A DNA stretch of 64,000 nt from an uncultured Flavobacteriaceae bacterium. Lineage in GTDB: Bacteria > Bacteroidota > Bacteroidia > Flavobacteriales > Flavobacteriaceae. The DNA lies in NCBI GenBank assembly GCA_947500435.1, contig CANMRV010000002.1:496001-560000 (forward strand), read 5' to 3'. Each line of letters starts with the position of its first letter. Positions within the stretch are counted from its first letter, which is position 1. The notes below the pieces were generated by a model. The model did no database searches. It saw only the letters and a program-made list of their open reading frames with translations, and was not told where the DNA came from. A program made the position numbers and the translations under genes. Below, piece by piece: positions 63,405 to 64,000 of the stretch.

Positions 63405-64000
63405 TTGAAAGGATTCAAAAAAACATATCTAATTTTTTTCTTCACGGTACCCACTATAATTGAGGGCTGTGTTGAACCTTTCAATGCTGAAACACAAGGT
63501 TTCGAGAATGCTCTAGTAATAGATGCAAAATTGACAGATGAGTTCAAAAGACATCAGATTGAATTGTCAAGAGCAAGACCCTTCGAACAAGATACAATCA
63601 TAGCAGAAATGAATGCGACCGTAACAATTATTGAGGATGCCAACAACTTTTATGACTTTCATGAAGTTGAGCAGGGCCAGTATATATCCGTAAACGAGTT
63701 CGATGCTAAACAAAACAGTAGTTACGAACTGAGAATAACAACTTCAGACGGTAAATCGTATAGTTCGGAAGCGGTTACGACACCAGAAAAAATTGTAATT
63801 GACAACTTATATGTTGAAGAGGAGACAAATAATTTGGGGGAAGAAGGGATAAGTATTCTGTTAGATAGCCGCAGTATTACAAGTGGGGCATCTTATTTTA
63901 GATACGAATATGAAGAAACATATAAAATTATTGCTCCCTATTGGAACCCTTTTGATTTTGATGTTATTGATGATAAAGGTGTTGGTGAAGATGGCGATTA
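63405..64000 (+). CDS. DUF4249-type lipoprotein, N-terminal part
   Basis: About 198 codons from TTG at 63405, running off the right edge. A hydrophobic signal ends IIEGC (Cys at about 22), so it is probably a lipoprotein. The mature part is a beta-sandwich as in DUF4249: ALVIDAKLTDEFKRHQIEL, VTIIEDANNFYDF and SYELRITTSDGKSYSSE. It is likely the surface or periplasmic partner of the receptor upstream, by analogy with other receptor/DUF4249 pairs. The substrate is unknown. Confidence 0.8.
   Translation, partial: MKGFKKTYLIFFFTVPTIIEGCVEPFNAETQGFENALVIDAKLTDEFKRHQIELSRARPFEQDTIIAEMNATVTIIEDANNFYDFHEVEQGQYISVNEFDAKQNSSYELRITTSDGKSYSSEAVTTPEKIVIDNLYVEEETNNLGEEGISILLDSRSITSGASYFRYEYEETYKIIAPYWNPFDFDVIDDKGVGEDGD

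Overview
The window looks like a chromosomal segment of a member of the Bacteroidota, most likely a marine Flavobacteriaceae. The evidence is a PorP/SprF-type outer-membrane protein of the type IX secretion/gliding kind, TAnnTTTG promoter elements, weak Shine-Dalgarno sequences, signal peptides ending in AQ, a TonB receptor with an STN domain followed by a DUF4249-type lipoprotein gene, and the gene string tpx-dgkA-ftsK-lolA-lptF/G-ribBA. No rRNA, prophage, transposase or CRISPR array was seen. One tRNA (Ser-UGA) is present.

Layout. 0-2.4 kb: end of a PorP/SprF gene and its PD40 partner (minus), tRNA-Ser with promoter and terminator, and a 29-bp direct repeat pair. 2.5-9 kb (plus): a small secreted helical protein, a lipoprotein, a DUF2235 hydrolase lipoprotein, pta-ackA and a second lipoprotein of the same family. 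9-18.5 kb (mostly minus): an LpxR-like lipid A deacylase, then an apparent operon read leftwards from 17.7 kb: small secreted protein, Dcu transporter, aspA, periplasmic asparaginase, porin, TRIC-like channel, PagL-like lipid A deacylase. 18.4-27 kb: a microprotein candidate, a divergent control region with a two-copy motif that suits a LytTR regulator, a third family lipoprotein, a LytS/LytTR-type two-component pair, gltS with the fourth family lipoprotein, an MBL hydrolase, two barrel proteins and a TerB-like protein. 27-36 kb (minus): an apparent operon of small secreted protein, binding-protein/TolC fusion, RND adaptor, RND pump, class III cyclase and K+ channel. A four-helix-bundle (S23-type) gene flanked by a heptad inverted repeat sits between adaptor and pump. 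36-48 kb: TauE exporter, nitroreductase, DegT aminotransferase behind a heptanucleotide tandem array, then the housekeeping minus-strand cluster and an NhaC antiporter. 48-64 kb: lpdA, a zinc metalloprotease lipoprotein, a CDGSH protein, an acyltransferase-like membrane protein, then a plus-strand run: flavin reductase, pabB, alpha/beta hydrolase, tilS, dsbD, penicillin acylase, TonB receptor, DUF4249 lipoprotein (cut by the window end).

How the genes fit together. The asparaginase-aspartase-Dcu set would turn external asparagine into aspartate and then fumarate, with C4-dicarboxylate exchange across the inner membrane. Pta-AckA gives acetate overflow. Much of the rest serves the envelope: two lipid A deacylases of different families, LolA, LptF/G, DgkA, efflux and K+ flux. 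The two strongest candidates for something undescribed are (i) the S23-type gene bracketed by complementary heptad arrays inside a transport operon, which resembles an rRNA intervening sequence placed in an mRNA, and (ii) two recurring envelope families, four lipoproteins and three small secreted helical proteins, the latter each first in a multi-gene run.
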